NCBI RefSeq assembly: GCF_018531495.1
Contig: NZ_JAHDTI010000003.1
Span: 1,116,001 to 1,180,000, forward strand
Length of the DNA: 64,000 nt
DNA from: Nonomuraea sediminis
GTDB lineage: Bacteria; Actinomycetota; Actinomycetes; Streptosporangiales; Streptosporangiaceae
Direction: 5' to 3'
The notes under the pieces are model-generated. The model made no database searches, was not told where the DNA came from, and worked only from the letters and a program-made list of their open reading frames with translations. Of this stretch, positions 37,753 to 47,028 are shown in pieces; positions within the stretch are counted from its first letter, which is position 1, and each line of letters begins with the position of its first letter. The translations under genes and the position numbers were made by a program.

Positions 37753-39975
37753 CTACTCCACGGTCGCCCTCGCGTACTCGCCCGAGACGACGGGATGCGG
37801 TGTGCGGCGGGCCAGATTGGCGGGCCACCAGGTCCACCGGTCGAGCAGGATCATGGCCGCGGGCAGGATCGTGGTGCGGATGACGAAGGCGTCCAGCAGC
37901 ACGGCCACCGCGAGGCTGAATCCGATCTGTTTCATCTCGGCCAGATGCAGGAACACGAACCCGGCGAACACGGTCACCATGACGATCGCGGCGCTGTTCA
38001 CCACGCCCGCCGAGCCGGTGATGCCGTCGAGCACCGCCTGGCGGGTCGGCACCCCGGCGGCCACTTTCTCGCGGATGCGGCTGACCACGAACACCTGGTA
38101 GTCCATCGACAGCCCGAACAGGATCACCAGGAGGAACAGCGGAACCCGGGAGCCGATCGCGCTGGTGGCGCTGGGGTCGAAGCCGAACAGCGACGTCGCC
38201 AGGCCGTGCTGGAAGAAGACCACCACCAGCCCGAACGAGGCTGCCGCCGACAGCGAGTTGAGCAGCACCCCGAGCAGCCCCAACGTCACCGAGCGGAACA
38301 CGATCATCGTCATGACCAGAGTGACGAGCAGCAGCAGCCCGGCCACCAGCGGTAGCTTCGCGTTCACGTGATCGAGGTCGTCCACGTTGCGTGCCGCGTC
38401 TCCGGTGACGGCCGACTCCACGCCCGCGATCGCGCCCACCGTGGCGGGCAGGTAGTCGTTGCGGAGGTGCGCCAGCGAACGCTCCGCCTCCGCCGAGCTC
38501 AGCCTGTACGGCACGGCCAGCTCCAGGACGCTGACCCGGCCGTCGCCGGAGGTGCGCACGGCCGGGGCGTCCTTGGCGAACAGCGGGTCGCCCTGGGCCC
38601 GCCGGCTGAGCTCCTGCAGCGCCTGGCCGACCTGTTCCGTACGGCTCCGCTCATCGCGTACGACGATCTGGTGCCGGGTCTGCAACTCGGGGAACGCGGC
38701 GGTCATCCGGTCGTGGATCCGCAGCGCCGGGATCTCGCGGGAGTGGCTGTCCCGGTTGAGCACGCGCAGTTCCATACCCAGTGCGGGCAGGGCCAGGGCG
38801 ATCATCGCCAGGACAGAGACGGCCAGGGTGAGCACGGGATGCCGGCCGGCCGGCCGCAGCAGCGCCCGCCACAGCCGGCCGCCGTCCGTCCCGCGCTCCC
38901 GTCGGCGCGTCGGCACACCCCGCTGGGCCGTACGGCCGGCCCGCCGTTCAGCACGTTGCCCGATCTTGACGAGCAGCGCGGGCAGTACGGTCACCGAGCT
39001 GGCCATCGCGACCAGCACGACGAGCACGGTGCCCGTGGCCAGGGAGGAGAACACGACGTCGGCGGCCAGGTAGAGCGTGGCGGTGGAGACGAGCACGGCC
39101 AGCCCCGAGACCACGACCGCCCGGCCGGACGTGGCGGCGGCAAGTTCCACCACGGCTTGCGCGCTGAGCCGTCCGCCCGCGCGGGCCCGTTCCTCGCGCT
39201 CGCGCTTGAGGTAGAAGAGCGTGTAGTCCACGCCGACCGCCATGCCGATCAGCAGGATGACGTTGTTGCCGACCCCGGCGTCCGGCAGTAGGTGCGAGAC
39301 CAGCATGGACAGCCCCATGGCGGCGGCGATCGACGAAAGCGCAAGCAGCAGCGGGACGGCGGCCATCAGCACGGAGCCGAACACCACCAGCAGGGTGATC
39401 AGCGTGACCGGGAACGAGATCGCCTCTGAGAGCGCGAGGTCGTCGCCGCGCTGCTGGTTGACGCCCTTGCTGATGGAGGCGCTGCCGGTCTGCTCCACGA
39501 CCAGGCCGGGAAGGTCGCGCTGGGCCGCGGCGGTCTGCGCGAGCAGCGGGTCGACATGCTGCCGGGCGTCCAGCTCGGGGCCCTTCATCGTCACGGAGAT
39601 CATCAGCGTCGTGCCGTCGGCAGAACGTACCGGCGGGCTGACGCTGTCGACCTCGGCAAGCCCCTTCATCCGGGCGGTGATATCCCGTGCGGCGGCGCGG
39701 GCGGCAGTGAGGTCAAGCGGTCCCGTCCCGGCCCTGATCAGGACGTGCTCCTCGGGCCGGCGTTGCAGGCCCACGCCGGAGGCGATCTGCTCGGCCCGTC
39801 CGGCCTCGCCGACCCAGTAGTCCTCGGTGCCGGCGTTGTTGGTGCCGGCCGCGATCCCGGTCCCCAGGCACATCGCCACGAACAGCAGCCAGCCGGTGAT
39901 CGCCCGCCACGGGTGGGCCGCGCTCCAGGCGGCCATGCGCACGACCGGGGACCGGCGTCCCGCCGTCGTGCTCAT
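37753..39975 (-). CDS. MMPL/RND-type transporter
   Basis: A 740-residue MMPL-family exporter. It has 11-12 membrane helices in two repeated halves, each with a large periplasmic loop after the first helix. Seen are WRAITGWLLFVAMCLGTGIAAG, the loop with EDYWVGEAGRAEQ, the helices with GMAVGVDYTLFYLKREREE and the equivalent GLSMDYQVFVVSRIREK (conserved GxxxDYxxF motifs of the proton relay). MMPL proteins export lipids or hydrophobic compounds. Its ATG overlaps the stop of a short leader ORF; upstream lie a small membrane protein and an ArsR regulator, probably one operon. Confidence 0.94.
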   Translation of the reverse strand: MSTTAGRRSPVVRMAAWSAAHPWRAITGWLLFVAMCLGTGIAAGTNNAGTEDYWVGEAGRAEQIASGVGLQRRPEEHVLIRAGTGPLDLTAARAAARDITARMKGLAEVDSVSPPVRSADGTTLMISVTMKGPELDARQHVDPLLAQTAAAQRDLPGLVVEQTGSASISKGVNQQRGDDLALSEAISFPVTLITLLVVFGSVLMAAVPLLLALSSIAAAMGLSMLVSHLLPDAGVGNNVILLIGMAVGVDYTLFYLKREREERARAGGRLSAQAVVELAAATSGRAVVVSGLAVLVSTATLYLAADVVFSSLATGTVLVVLVAMASSVTVLPALLVKIGQRAERRAGRTAQRGVPTRRRERGTDGGRLWRALLRPAGRHPVLTLAVSVLAMIALALPALGMELRVLNRDSHSREIPALRIHDRMTAAFPELQTRHQIVVRDERSRTEQVGQALQELSRRAQGDPLFAKDAPAVRTSGDGRVSVLELAVPYRLSSAEAERSLAHLRNDYLPATVGAIAGVESAVTGDAARNVDDLDHVNAKLPLVAGLLLLVTLVMTMIVFRSVTLGLLGVLLNSLSAAASFGLVVVFFQHGLATSLFGFDPSATSAIGSRVPLFLLVILFGLSMDYQVFVVSRIREKVAAGVPTRQAVLDGITGSAGVVNSAAIVMVTVFAGFVFLHLAEMKQIGFSLAVAVLLDAFVIRTTILPAAMILLDRWTWWPANLARRTPHPVVSGEYARATVE

Positions 39976-40037
39976 GAGCGCACCTCACCGGGCGCCCCCG
40001 CGGCGCGCGGGCGGTCGAATTTGCATGGGAGCAGCAT
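39972..40037 (-). CDS. Leader ORF coupled to the MMPL gene
   Basis: A 21-codon ORF (MLLPCKFDRPRAAGAPGEVRS) starts at ATG 40037 behind AAAGGAGAG at ideal spacing, and its TGA overlaps the MMPL ATG by four bases. The MMPL start itself has no ribosome site, so its translation probably depends on this leader. Confidence 0.65.
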   Translation of the reverse strand: MLLPCKFDRPRAAGAPGEVRS

Positions 40038-40078
40038 GAACTGCTCTCCTTTCTGTTGGAGGTACGTGCGCAAGAAGG

Positions 40079-40096
40079 CACGCCGGAAACGGCGTG
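40079..40096. terminator. GAAA-loop hairpin between operon genes
   Basis: CACGCCG-GAAA-CGGCGTG, a perfect 7-bp stem with a GNRA tetraloop, lies upstream of the MMPL leader. It could be an intercistronic attenuator or mRNA-stability element. Confidence 0.45.
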
Positions 40097-40193
40097 GTCG
40101 CGCGACTTCTGTCACGGGGGTGGCGAGCTGGCACTCGCCGCCCCCGGATCTCATCGCCGGGAATCAGATGAAACGCCGGCTGGGGACTGCAGG

Positions 40194-40415
40194 TCAGTCG
40201 ACGCTGCGCAGGAGGCGCTCCACCTCCGTGACCCGGCCGGCCAGTTCGGTGAGCTGGGCGCTCACCTGATCCTGCTGCTTGGCCATCCGGTCGACAGCCG
40301 CCCGGTACTCCGCCATGGCCGCCCGGTACAGCCTGGCGCTGAGCACGAAAGCCACCGTGATGCCCACGGTGCAGATCAGTATGACCCCCAGGGGGAGAAG
40401 TGTTTCCTTCGTCAT
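40194..40415 (-). CDS. Small membrane protein with coiled-coil tail
   Basis: A 73-residue product with one N-terminal membrane helix (LLPLGVILICTVGITVAFVLSARLY) and an amphipathic coiled-coil tail (AEYRAAVDRMAKQQDQVSAQLTELAGRVTEVERLLRSV). Its ATG overlaps the stop of the ArsR gene by four bases. Position suggests an accessory to the MMPL transporter. Confidence 0.8.
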   Translation of the reverse strand: MTKETLLPLGVILICTVGITVAFVLSARLYRAAMAEYRAAVDRMAKQQDQVSAQLTELAGRVTEVERLLRSVD

Positions 40416-40747
40416 CGGCTCTCCTGCACGTTGTCGAGTCCTTCCTTTCCGGCCGCTTCATCCGCGCGAAGAGCGTCGAGGACCGTGTCCGCGGTGACGT
40501 GGAGCGTGAACGGCACCAGCTCGTAGAACTTCATCGCCTTTCCCTCTGGCGACAGTTCCAGCTCGCCGGTGATCATTCCGGCCTGCTCCAGCCGCTGGAG
40601 ATGCATGTAGAGCAGAGGCCGTGAAATGCCCAGCCGCCGGGCCAGCTCACTGACGTGCAGCCGGCTCGTCGAGAGCTCAGCGATGATCTTCAGGCGCTGC
40701 GGGTGACCGATGGCCGCGAGCGCGCTCAGCAGCTCCTCACTGGTCAG
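40412..40747 (-). CDS. ArsR-family regulator with CTG start codon
   Basis: The 111-residue winged helix begins TSEELLSALAAIGHPQRLKII and continues AELSTSRLHVSELARRLGISRPLLYMHLQRLEQAGM. In its frame the only initiator before the HTH is CTG at 40747, seven bases after AAGGAGG. A TGA lies two codons upstream, and the first in-frame ATG (40606) is inside the recognition helix. It therefore appears to use CTG. It is followed by overlapping downstream genes leading to MMPL, and is probably its repressor. Confidence 0.82.
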   Translation of the reverse strand: MTSEELLSALAAIGHPQRLKIIAELSTSRLHVSELARRLGISRPLLYMHLQRLEQAGMITGELELSPEGKAMKFYELVPFTLHVTADTVLDALRADEAAGKEGLDNVQESR

Positions 40748-40759
40748 CGTTCAACCTCC

Positions 40760-40789
40760 TTACACCTGTCATTTGAATCTTACACGTGT
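40760..40789. promoter_or_regulatory. Direct repeats upstream of the ArsR gene
   Basis: TTACACCTGT at 40760 and TTACACGTGT at 40780, 20 bases apart, immediately before the ribosome site of the ArsR gene. Two turns of spacing fits an operator for autoregulation. On the minus strand TAAGAT could be a -10. The rest of 40790-40994 holds no gene. Confidence 0.5.
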
Positions 40790-40994
40790 TTCGTGCGTCC
40801 GACTCCTAGGGGCCATGCGCAAGGCGTCCCATCACAGACAGGCGGGTCAACCTCGGCTGACATTGCCTTCACCGCCGCCTACGTCAGGAGATCGCGCGAA
40901 CCACCTCAACAACCTCGTGCCTGGGATACAGGTGCGGCGCGCCTCCGGTCTTGGCGTTGGAGGCGCGCTCAGCAGGCGAGGCGGGGAATGTGGA

Positions 40995-42047
40995 TCACGG
41001 CCGGGTGGCGGTGGGGAGGAACAGGGCGCCGAGGGCCAGGCCGATCAGGCCCGCCACGATAGGGGCGCCGGTCCACAGTTCCGGTACGGCGGGCAGTCTG
41101 CCGACCGTCAGCGATGCGATCGCGATGTAGAGGGACCACGTGACGAAGGCCGACAGGGCGGCGAAGGTCCAGAATGCGGCCCGGCGTTCGGCTGATGGGC
41201 GGAGCCGGCGGATCAGGAGGTCGCTCGCGATCCCGGCGGCCACGAAGCCGAGCAGGATCGGCAGGTTCTCGAAGGCCGTCTGCGCGCCAGGCATCAGGAC
41301 GCCCACCGCGTAGATCACAGTCACGCTGCCGAACGGCAGCTGCCACTGGCGGACCAGAAGCAGTACCGGGGCGAGCAGGACGATGTTGGTGATGACCATC
41401 GCGGAGGCGAGCCCGTCGGCGCCGTCGTGCGCCGAGAAGGATCCGACGATGGCGGGCGCGCCGTACTGCATGGCGTTGCCGTACGACACGAACAGCGACA
41501 CCAGCGTGGCCGCGAAGGCCAGTCCGATCAGCGCGGGCAGCAGGCGGCCGAGCGAGGGCCGCTCGCCCACGTCGGGGGCGTTCCAGGCGGAGCGGAGCGG
41601 GGTGGTGATGATGAGCATCATCGTCACGATCAGCCCCAAATGCGAGGGGCTGAACAGGATGTCGATGTTCTGCTCGATGCCGAGCAAGGTGTGCCACGTC
41701 AGGTCGGCCAGGCCGAAGACGGCGAACGCGGGCACCGCCACGAGCCCGGCCAGGTAACCCATGGGGACCGCGGCCAGTCCCCGCCGTCCCCTCCTGAGGT
41801 TGCGCCACGCCTGCAGGCCGATCCAGCCGGAGACCGCGGCGAACCCCGAGTAGAACGCCGCGTGCCAGGGGGTGAAGAACGTCTCCAGCTCCGACAGATT
41901 GCTGTGCGCCCACGCGTCGATCATCAATCCGATGCCGAACCAGACGCCCAGCAGCGCCGTGACCAGATCTGTCCTGGGCGTCACCCACTCCCGCGGTTCG
42001 CCCGAATCAACCAGTAATCGCCGCACACCGGCGTGGGTCGCTGCCAC
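40995..42047 (-). CDS. Polytopic membrane protein, unknown
   Basis: A 350-residue protein with about nine membrane helices (LVTALLGVWFGIGLMIDAW, LAAVPMGYLAGLVAVPAFAVFG, LGLIVTMMLIITTPL, LLPALIGLAFAATLVSLFVSY, AMVITNIVLLAPVLLLV, FGSVTVIYAVGVLMPG, LGFVAAGIASDLLI, FWTFAALSAFVTWSLYIAI, PIVAGLIGLALGALFL). Charged and His-bearing loops (ADLTWHTLLGIEQNIDILFSPSHLGL, HDGADG, FFTPWHAAFY) with conserved His residues suggest a metal or cofactor site. No family is recognised. Confidence 0.75.
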   Translation of the reverse strand: MAATHAGVRRLLVDSGEPREWVTPRTDLVTALLGVWFGIGLMIDAWAHSNLSELETFFTPWHAAFYSGFAAVSGWIGLQAWRNLRRGRRGLAAVPMGYLAGLVAVPAFAVFGLADLTWHTLLGIEQNIDILFSPSHLGLIVTMMLIITTPLRSAWNAPDVGERPSLGRLLPALIGLAFAATLVSLFVSYGNAMQYGAPAIVGSFSAHDGADGLASAMVITNIVLLAPVLLLVRQWQLPFGSVTVIYAVGVLMPGAQTAFENLPILLGFVAAGIASDLLIRRLRPSAERRAAFWTFAALSAFVTWSLYIAIASLTVGRLPAVPELWTGAPIVAGLIGLALGALFLPTATRP

Positions 42048-42315
42048 CTCGACGCTCCCTTCGAAGGCTTCACTGGCACCTGTACGTCCGGCACGGGCCA
42101 GGAGTTCCGGGCCAGGCGCGCAGGAGTTCCTCTCGCCTGGCCGGCAGGCGGGCGCGCCTGGCGATCAGTGTGGCGGGCCTTCAGCCGGGCGCAGGTGTCG
42201 CGGACCCAGTGGATCAGCTTCACGACCTCGACGCGGGTGTTTTCGATGCGCTGGTGCTTGATCAAGCCGCTGATGTCCACCTCGGGCAGCTGAGGGGACG
42301 CGGCCGCTCGTCACG
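42048..42315. other. Intergenic region with an unidentified frame
   Basis: On the minus strand near 42180-42280 a plausible peptide appears (ISGLIKHQRIENTRVEVVKL, then IHWVRDTCARLKARH) without a convincing start or ribosome site. It may be a gene fragment. No other feature is seen. Confidence 0.35.
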
Positions 42316-43605
42316 CTACGGACGAGGAACCGCGGGGTTGGCTCGGCCGGTGTGGAGGAACTCGATGCGGTCTCCCCCGATGAAGGCGACGGCGCCCCCG
42401 GTGAACAGGAACGTGTCGTCACGCAGTCTCACCAGGCGGAAGCGTTGCGGCTCACCGTGTTCGGCCATGACGCCGAGCGGAGTGGCGGTGAGCCAGAGCG
42501 CGCCCGCGGAGTCCGCCGTCACGTCCCAGGCGACCGTGGCCGACAGGTAGCGCCCGATGTAGCGGCCGGCATCGATGGCGAGCGGTTCCGCCGGAGGAAC
42601 CAGGGGCGCGGGCGCTCTGACGGCGGCGAGCTCTTCCACCAGGGGATGGAGCAGCTCGGTGAGCAGCGGGTCCGGATCGCCGCCGTTGGTCAGCAGGACG
42701 GCCGCCACCCCGGCGGACGGCGCGGTCAGCAGGGCGGCCGCCTGGCCGGGGGTGGAGCCGTCATGCCCCGCCACCGTCCCGCCCTGCCAGTGCCGCAGCT
42801 CCCAGCCGAGCCCCCAGGACGCGGGGCGGCCGAGATCCGGCAGGTCCACCTGGGGCTCGCGCATCAGGTCGGCCAGGTGCCGCGGCAGGATGCCGCCGTC
42901 CATGAGCGCAGTGGCGAAGGTCAGCAGGTCGCGGGCGCGCATGGCCAGGCTCGAACCGGCCGGCTCGTTGGACCGCATGAGGGACCAGACCCCGACCGGC
43001 TTGCCGCCCGCGTGACCGACCGCCGTGCCGTACAGGATCGCCTCGTCCGCGCAGGTGGCCACGTGCGTCAGGCCGAGGGGGCCGGCCAGATGGGTGCGCA
43101 GGGCCATGCCGTACGGCGTGCCGCGCAGGACCTCGACGAGGCGGCCGAGCACGACGTAGCCCGCGTTGTTGTAGGACCACAGGGCGCCGGGCGGGAAGAG
43201 TCGCGGCGTGTCGGCGAGCAGGGCGACGAGCTTCTCGATCGCGTCGTCGCCTCTGCCGGTGTCGACGAAGACGTCGCCTTCGAAGCCGCCCGTGTGGGTG
43301 AGGAGATGGCGGACCGTGACGTCGGCGAGGGCGAAGCCGGGCAGCGCGGAGGCGACGGTCTGGTCCAGGGAGAGCTCGCCCTCGCCGACGAGCTGCATGA
43401 TCAGCGTGGCCGTCCACACCTTGGCGATCGAACCGATCTGGAACAGCGAGTCGGTGGTGACCGGCGCGCCGGTGCGGGTGCTGAGGACGCCGGTGGCGGC
43501 CTCGGCGACGGCACCGGCCTTGCCGAGCGCGACGGCCGCGCCGGTGATCTCGTGCTTGCGGGCGAGCTCGGCGAGCCTGGCGCCCAGGTCGTCCTGGCTG
43601 ATCAC
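42316..43605 (-). CDS. Beta-lactamase/DD-peptidase-fold serine hydrolase
   Basis: A 429-residue class C/AmpH-like serine hydrolase. The SxxK motif is GSIAKVW (near residue 58), the YxN motif is SYNNAGY (near 144), and HDGST (near 279) is the third motif. A C-terminal lipocalin-like domain follows (IGRYLSATVAWDVTADSAGALWL). There is no signal peptide, so the enzyme is probably cytosolic, perhaps an esterase, D-aminopeptidase or peptide hydrolase. The ATG overlaps the S9 peptidase gene stop by four bases. Confidence 0.9.
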   Translation of the reverse strand: MISQDDLGARLAELARKHEITGAAVALGKAGAVAEAATGVLSTRTGAPVTTDSLFQIGSIAKVWTATLIMQLVGEGELSLDQTVASALPGFALADVTVRHLLTHTGGFEGDVFVDTGRGDDAIEKLVALLADTPRLFPPGALWSYNNAGYVVLGRLVEVLRGTPYGMALRTHLAGPLGLTHVATCADEAILYGTAVGHAGGKPVGVWSLMRSNEPAGSSLAMRARDLLTFATALMDGGILPRHLADLMREPQVDLPDLGRPASWGLGWELRHWQGGTVAGHDGSTPGQAAALLTAPSAGVAAVLLTNGGDPDPLLTELLHPLVEELAAVRAPAPLVPPAEPLAIDAGRYIGRYLSATVAWDVTADSAGALWLTATPLGVMAEHGEPQRFRLVRLRDDTFLFTGGAVAFIGGDRIEFLHTGRANPAVPRP

Positions 43606-45629
43606 TGCGGGCCTCCGAGGTCGAGGTGGTGGCCGGCCGGGGGTTCCTGGCCGATGAGGTGGCGGGTGAGGAAGTCGAACTGGCGGCGCAGCACGTGCGC
43701 CTCGGCCGCGCCGTACCCGTGGTCGGCGTTGGGGACCACGAGCATCTCGAAGTCCTTGTCCGCGGCGATCAGCGCGTTGACGACCCGGAGCGAGAGCCCG
43801 GGGTGGCAGTTGTCGTCCATCTCACCGAACAGCAGCAGCAACTTGGCCCGCAGCTCCCCCACCAGGGGCAGCGGCGAACCGACGGAGTAGTCCTGGGGCG
43901 GCGGGCCCTGGTAGGTCTCGCCCCAGATCGCGTAGTAGCCGCTGTGGTCGTGGTCGCCCGCGGAGGACACGGCCGCGGTGAAGAAGTCCGGGTGGCGCAG
44001 CACCGCCTGGAGCGCCGCCGCGCCTCCGGCGGAGTGCCCGATGACGCCGACGCGGGACAGGTCGAGGTAGGGCCGCTCGGCGGCCAGCTGCCTGATGGCC
44101 GCCACGTGGTCGTCGATGCCCGCCGTCGCGGCCGGGTCACCGTAGGAGACGTCGTGGAAGTCCTTCGACCGGTACGGCGTGCCGCGCCCGTCCATGACCA
44201 CCACGGCCAGCCCGAGCTGCGCCAGCATCGGGGCACCGCCCACGGGGTCGAGCAGGAACGGGTCGACGGGGAAGCCGCGCAGCGTGGTGCGGAGCTGCCT
44301 GGTGATCTGCGGCCCGTTGTAGATCGAGTCGAGGATCGGATAGCTCCCTGCCGGGTCGAAGCCGGCGGGCAGGTGCAGCAGTCCGTGGACGTCGGTCACG
44401 CCGTCGGCGGCCTTGACCGTGAACGGCTCGGGCGCCCGCCACCCCGTCCGCTCGAGCGCCGCGAGATCGGCGCGCTCGAGTTCCGCGATCACGGTTCCCG
44501 CCGCGTCCCACAGGACCGTGAGGGGAGCCTGTCCGGGAGCGGCGTGGGTGTCGACGAACCAGCGGCCGTCGGGCGAGGCGGCGATCTGGTGGTCGGCGTC
44601 CTCGGGGGTGAGCACGGTGACGCCTGTCCCGTCCAGGCCGGCGCGGCAGAGCCGCCGGTGGTAGGGGTTGGAGCCGTGGCCGCCTGAGACGAACAACACC
44701 TGTCTGGCGTCCCAGTCGACGTGGACCAGCTCCCTGACCAGCCACTCCCCTTCGGTGACGGCGTTCTTCAGCTCGCCGTTCACGTACAGGTAGAGGTGGC
44801 CCCAGCCGGACCGGTCGGAGTACCACAGCACCTGCTCGCCGCGGGTGCGGACGAGGGGCGGCTCGACGATCGTGGGAGACGAGTTCATGATCGTGTCGCT
44901 GGACTCCTCGAGCACGACCTCGGCGGCGCCGGTGCGCGCGTCGACGCGGTAGAGCCGGGCCGCTCGGTAGCCGCGCGTGCCGTACAGCATCCAGAGGGTG
45001 TCGTCGTCCTCCCACCAGACGCGTCCGATGCCGAGCGGGGCGTCGTGGGTGAAGGTCAGCGGCTCGATCGCGAGGTCGATCCGGTCGCCGGTCTCCGCGT
45101 CGAAGATCATCTGCTCGAACGTGGGCAGCGGGTCGCCCGGCATCTCGTAGTGCAGCGTGTGCGCCAGGGGGCGGGGACCGCCGCCGGGCGGGCAGGACTG
45201 CGTCATGGTGAGCAGGGGGACGTGCCGCTGGTCGACGCGGAGCGTGACGAACCTGCGGCCGTCCGGCGCCCACTCCACCAGCGGCGGCTCGCTCATGCCC
45301 GCCTGCAGGGCCACGATCGGCAGGCCGCCCTGATCGCTGGGCAGGCCGTAGGCGTGGCCGGGTTCGCCGTCGGTGGTGAGCGGCTCGCCGTTCACCAGGA
45401 GATTCCCGTCCCACGTGGTCACGGTGTAGCGGCCGGGCGGCGGTGAGGCGTCCGGTTCCGCTACCCGCCGCCGTTCCCCCGTCTCGGGGAACACCCGGTA
45501 GCACTCGGCGGCGTCGGCCCGGTACCAGAACGAGTCGCCCTCCCAGTTCGGGACCACCACCGCCCGGTGGATCAGTCCGTCGTGCCGGGAGAGGTGGAGG
45601 GCTTGCGCCCTTCTGTATCGGTCGAGCAC
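43602..45629 (-). CDS. S9-family prolyl oligopeptidase (DPP IV-like)
   Basis: A 675-residue serine peptidase. The N-terminal beta-propeller (VVVPNWEGDSFWYRADAAEC through about residue 430) resembles the DPP IV N-terminal domain. The C-terminal alpha/beta-hydrolase has the nucleophile elbow GHSAGGAA, acid GEMDDNCHP and His NADHGYG. No signal peptide is present. GTG at 45629 has GGAGAA seven bases upstream and reads straight into the YRRAQALHLSRH pattern seen in relatives. The start overlaps the end of the MFS gene by 58 bases in another frame. Confidence 0.88.
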   Translation of the reverse strand: MLDRYRRAQALHLSRHDGLIHRAVVVPNWEGDSFWYRADAAECYRVFPETGERRRVAEPDASPPPGRYTVTTWDGNLLVNGEPLTTDGEPGHAYGLPSDQGGLPIVALQAGMSEPPLVEWAPDGRRFVTLRVDQRHVPLLTMTQSCPPGGGPRPLAHTLHYEMPGDPLPTFEQMIFDAETGDRIDLAIEPLTFTHDAPLGIGRVWWEDDDTLWMLYGTRGYRAARLYRVDARTGAAEVVLEESSDTIMNSSPTIVEPPLVRTRGEQVLWYSDRSGWGHLYLYVNGELKNAVTEGEWLVRELVHVDWDARQVLFVSGGHGSNPYHRRLCRAGLDGTGVTVLTPEDADHQIAASPDGRWFVDTHAAPGQAPLTVLWDAAGTVIAELERADLAALERTGWRAPEPFTVKAADGVTDVHGLLHLPAGFDPAGSYPILDSIYNGPQITRQLRTTLRGFPVDPFLLDPVGGAPMLAQLGLAVVVMDGRGTPYRSKDFHDVSYGDPAATAGIDDHVAAIRQLAAERPYLDLSRVGVIGHSAGGAAALQAVLRHPDFFTAAVSSAGDHDHSGYYAIWGETYQGPPPQDYSVGSPLPLVGELRAKLLLLFGEMDDNCHPGLSLRVVNALIAADKDFEMLVVPNADHGYGAAEAHVLRRQFDFLTRHLIGQEPPAGHHLDLGGPQ

Positions 45630-46996
45630 TCGTGTTCTCCAATCGCGTGATCGATCAGGGCGTCGAGATCGCCCATGAGGGTCTTGTGCAGGGTCGCGAC
45701 GAACAGCGACCCCGCGATGGCGGGCAGGAGCAGCAGGAGCATCGCCCCTCGCACGTCGAGGAAGGCCGTGGCCAGTGACAGCAGGCCCGCGCCGACCAGC
45801 CCGCCGACGGCGAGGATCAGCCCGAGCGCGGCCATGGCGTGCGCCCTGTCCTCGGGCCGCACGACCGAGAGCCCGCCGATGAACAGGCACGGCCCGATGA
45901 CGGCGAGCAGCGCCTGCCCCAGCGCCAGCAACGCCAGCACCAGCCACAGGTTCGGCAGCAGCGCCGACAGGCTGAAGGCGAGCGCGGCCAGCGCGAGCGC
46001 ACCGCCGCTGAGCGCCATGAACCGCGCGGGACCAGCCCGGTAGGCGGCCTCGGCCTTGCCGCCGAACAGCGCCAGCGCGACGATCGAGACCCCCGCGGCG
46101 GCGCTGGTGAACATGCCGCGCTGGCCGGCCGACAGCCCCCACTCGCCGGCCAGCATGATCGAGATCACCACTCCGTACGGCACGGCCAGCGCGCCGATCG
46201 CGGTGAACCCGATCGCCATCCGGCGGATGGACGGGATCCGCATCACCCGCCCGACCGTCGCCAGGAACCCCGGCGTACCGTCCCGCGCGGGTGAGATTCC
46301 GGCGCGGGCCCGCAACTCGGCCACGTCCCAGCGGCCGAGCACGGGCTCGCGCAGCCGCAGCGCGCACACGCAGGCCACGACCGACACCGCGCCGAGCGAG
46401 ACGAACACCGCCCGCCAGTCCATGCCCAGCCACGACACCAGGCCCGCGATGAACAGCGGCGCCAGGATGCCCGCCAGCGGTGAGGACGCCGAGTACAGCG
46501 ACATGATCCGCATCCGGGCGGCCGGCGGGTAGGCGTCCATCAGCAGCGGCGGGTGGAGCACCGCGACCGTGCCCGTGGTGGCCCCGTTGACCAGCATCAG
46601 CGCGGCCAGCGACACGGGGCCGCCGACCATGCCGGTGAACAGGGTGGTGATGCTCCAGGCGAAGCCGGTGCCCAGGGCCAGCCGTACCCGGTGGGGATGG
46701 CGGCGCAGCAGCGCCGCGACGGCGAACGGGGCCAGGCCCGCGGCGATGCCCTGGGCGCCCACGATGCCGGAGATGGTCCCCAGCTCCATCCCGAGCCCCG
46801 CGGACACCTCCGGGGCCAGCACGGTGAAGGCCTGCGTCTGGAAGGTGTCCACGATCGCCAGAACGCTCAGCCCGATCATGAACGACAGGCCGGCCCCGTG
46901 TTCTCTCAGCGTGCGCAGGAGCGGCGCGGTGTCGCCGTTCTTGCCCGTCACGCCGAGCACGGCCCGGGCGTCGTCACGGGACATGGGATCCGTCAT
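45572..46996 (-). CDS. MFS transporter
   Basis: A 474-residue twelve-helix MFS protein (SFMIGLSVLAIVDTFQTQAFTVLAPEV, ASSPLAGILAPLFIAGLV, and the second half VRMPEDRAHAMAALG-like motif RPEDRAHAMAAL). A polar C-terminal tail (LDALIDHAIGEHECSTDTEG) overlaps the peptidase gene. With the two downstream hydrolases it forms an export/processing operon, divergent from the HK/RR pair with shared palindromes at 47029-47088. The substrate may be a peptide, inferred from the peptidase neighbours. Confidence 0.88.
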   Translation of the reverse strand: MTDPMSRDDARAVLGVTGKNGDTAPLLRTLREHGAGLSFMIGLSVLAIVDTFQTQAFTVLAPEVSAGLGMELGTISGIVGAQGIAAGLAPFAVAALLRRHPHRVRLALGTGFAWSITTLFTGMVGGPVSLAALMLVNGATTGTVAVLHPPLLMDAYPPAARMRIMSLYSASSPLAGILAPLFIAGLVSWLGMDWRAVFVSLGAVSVVACVCALRLREPVLGRWDVAELRARAGISPARDGTPGFLATVGRVMRIPSIRRMAIGFTAIGALAVPYGVVISIMLAGEWGLSAGQRGMFTSAAAGVSIVALALFGGKAEAAYRAGPARFMALSGGALALAALAFSLSALLPNLWLVLALLALGQALLAVIGPCLFIGGLSVVRPEDRAHAMAALGLILAVGGLVGAGLLSLATAFLDVRGAMLLLLLPAIAGSLFVATLHKTLMGDLDALIDHAIGEHECSTDTEGRKPSTSPGTTD

Positions 46997-47028
46997 GGGA
47001 TCGAGGATTCCGCCGCGCGGCCGAGCGC

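Noticed and set aside
37753..39975. MMPL gene as a lipid-transport virulence factor
   Set aside because: Family motifs do not give the substrate, and no lipid biosynthesis genes are adjacent.
45572..45642. A single fused protein of MFS plus S9 peptidase
   Set aside because: The two lie in different frames with separate starts; the overlap of 58 bases has its own ribosome site and GTG.
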